The notes under the pieces were generated by a model, which was not told the DNA's origin, did no database searches, and saw only the letters and a list, made by a program, of their open reading frames with translations. From NCBI GenBank assembly GCA_937927895.1, contig CALGKA010000033.1, forward strand, positions 1 to 64,000: 64,000 bases of DNA, written 5' to 3'. The translations under genes and the position numbers were made by a program. Source of the DNA: an uncultured Granulosicoccaceae bacterium. Its GTDB lineage: Bacteria; Pseudomonadota; Gammaproteobacteria; Granulosicoccales; Granulosicoccaceae. Positions 62,742-64,000 of this stretch are shown in pieces (positions within the stretch are counted from its first letter, which is position 1; every line of letters begins with the position of its first letter).

Positions 62742-64000
62742 CTACAGAGTACCTGCGTTCTGCGCGCTAATTGTCACAAGCCATGATGTGGCATCAAACA
62801 TATAGTTCTCAATGCCGCGCCCCACCTGCTGGTGCAACCTACGTACCTCTGGCGTGTTGAGATCTATGGCTAAATCTTGAAGTTCAAACAGAGTGTAGTC
62901 TGCAAATTGCCATGCCAATCCTTTAATCATCTCCTCTTTAATATGAGGCTTTACGTGGGGCAGCATATCTCGCATATCATCTGTATTGCGTCTGGTAAGC
63001 TGCTGCCCGCCATCACTCTTGAAGTCCACTACAGTAGAGGCCGCGACCTCTATTACGCTTTTTTGACCTTGCGTAAAAATCATCACCCCTAATTCATCCA
63101 AAGATAATATTTCAACTAGTTTCAAAAGCGCACTTCGACGCCTTGGGCCGGGTGGTTTATTTTCATAACTTGCCAGAAAAGAGTCGTGCAGCGCGGTACC
63201 ATTTTGCGCACTTGCAGCCGCTTCAATTGCGTTTCCTACCTTTGGCAGACTGTATGTCTCTATTAGAGTATCGATCTCATTTTCCTTCAGAGTCATTTGC
63301 AGCCAATTAGCCAATGCCACTGTAGCACCTTCTTCATTAAATGCATTAGGCACCATAGATATAGCGTACGCGGCATTCTCTGGAGTACCGCCTCGTTCCT
63401 TAACACCTTGCGGAAGCTTCTCGCGAAACAGCTGTTCCAGCTCTTTACCAAAACCTATAAAGATAGTATTTAAGCCTGCCGTCTGCATCAGCTGATTAAC
63501 TTTCGGACCAGCTTGACTTTTTTGTACAAACGAAGCGCCACTGACAGCAGTGCTATTAGCGGCCGGTTTCATCGCATTAAAAACACCGACAACCAATGCA
63601 ACACCTAACATAAACGCTATAGCATTTTTATACTTACCAACAGAAAGTTTGATACCACGGCCAGCATCATTTGCATTAACAACATCACCAGGCTCTGATT
63701 TATCTCTAGTGTGGTAATTCGGATCGCTGTATTTACAAAATATTAAGTGACACTTTTTGCAAGCATCTGCCCTGGGTTGCATAGTGCCGCACTTTGGGCA
63801 AATCGCTTGAGGCTCTATCGGCTCAGGTTTCTTTTGCGCAGAGTCAACCGGTGTTGTGTCCTCGTTTACGGGAATGGATTCAGCGCGCACTTCAGACGCG
63901 GGTGTAAGGGGGTCATTAACAGCATCCTCGCCGACCACAACAGTCACAAGACCTACCGCTTTGATCTGGTTGGTGTAATCAGTAACCTCAGATGAAGATA
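62742..64000 (-). CDS. Zinc-ribbon, single-helix membrane protein (N-terminus beyond window)
   Basis: At least 401 aa. After an acidic, Pro-rich stretch, a zinc ribbon is visible (CPKCG and CKKC). One transmembrane helix (NAIAFMLGVALVVGVF, about residues 109-124) is followed by a helical domain of about 260 residues with no family I know. A GTG at 63947 is a possible start, but the frame stays open and protein-like to the window edge (64000), so the true start is probably outside. Function unknown. Confidence 0.65.
   Translation of the reverse strand, partial: SSSEVTDYTNQIKAVGLVTVVVGEDAVNDPLTPASEVRAESIPVNEDTTPVDSAQKKPEPIEPQAICPKCGTMQPRADACKKCHLIFCKYSDPNYHTRDKSEPGDVVNANDAGRGIKLSVGKYKNAIAFMLGVALVVGVFNAMKPAANSTAVSGASFVQKSQAGPKVNQLMQTAGLNTIFIGFGKELEQLFREKLPQGVKERGGTPENAAYAISMVPNAFNEEGATVALANWLQMTLKENEIDTLIETYSLPKVGNAIEAAASAQNGTALHDSFLASYENKPPGPRRRSALLKLVEILSLDELGVMIFTQGQKSVIEVAASTVVDFKSDGGQQLTRRNTDDMRDMLPHVKPHIKEEMIKGLAWQFADYTLFELQDLAIDLNTPEVRRLHQQVGRGIENYMFDATSWLVTISAQNAGTL

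Overview
The window reads as chromosomal DNA of a marine-type gammaproteobacterium. The evidence is the gammaproteobacterial order lptD-surA-pdxA-rsmA-(apaG-apaH)-folA, the dacA-ybeD-lipB-lipA block, and YaeQ, RlpA, RlmI, lgt-thyA, VF530 and DUF1127 genes, combined with a membrane pyrophosphatase and a sodium:solute symporter. Base composition is moderate, and GTG and TTG starts are frequent. I cannot name the genus. No rRNA, tRNA, IS element, prophage or CRISPR array was seen.

Layout. 0.1-3 kb: a DHH phosphoesterase, a PLP trans-sulfuration enzyme and a small membrane protein. 3-8.5 kb (minus): mltB-rlpA-dacA-ybeD-lipB-lipA, which handles peptidoglycan remodelling and lipoylation. 8.7-11.7 kb (minus): the membrane pyrophosphatase and ung. 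11.8-17.4 kb (plus): lptD-surA-pdxA-rsmA. 17.4-26 kb: an accessory block (GFA protein, symporter, YaeQ, HAD phosphatase, a very large SNF2 helicase, a prolyl-hydroxylase-like oxygenase) that separates rsmA from apaG-apaH. 26-33.5 kb: apaG-apaH, folA, an IPNS-like oxygenase, thyA, lgt, rlmI, a flavin reductase and an ABM monooxygenase. 33.5-39.1 kb (minus): a six-gene cluster (NTF2-like, SDR, FAD oxidoreductase, DUF1365, Cfa-type methyltransferase, DUF2878) that probably modifies membrane fatty acids. 39-45 kb: small genes with longer non-coding stretches, a LysR-TauD pair, and a membrane-anchored AraC regulator.

The least described part is 45.4-61.1 kb. Three exported proteins carry the same short disulfide modules: type A, C-[IV]-D-[ST]-DGDGWGW-[DN]-G-x3-C, and type B, CDY-x5-Y-x-G-[WY]-GW-x6-SC. 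One of the three is a clan-A glycoside-hydrolase-like protein. The other two also share a domain of about 130-150 residues that I do not recognise. The two domain-bearing genes share an ATTGTCATGAC motif next to their promoters. Between these genes lie an OmpA-type lipoprotein, a rhomboid protease, a nucleotidyltransferase, an LRR-protein kinase and a small sugar operon (a frameshifted aldolase-like gene, a PfkB kinase, an SMP-30 lactonase). My best reading is a secreted, probably calcium-stabilised, glycan-associated protein set, but no function has been shown. The window ends with a small lipoprotein, an EamA transporter and a zinc-ribbon membrane protein cut by the right edge.
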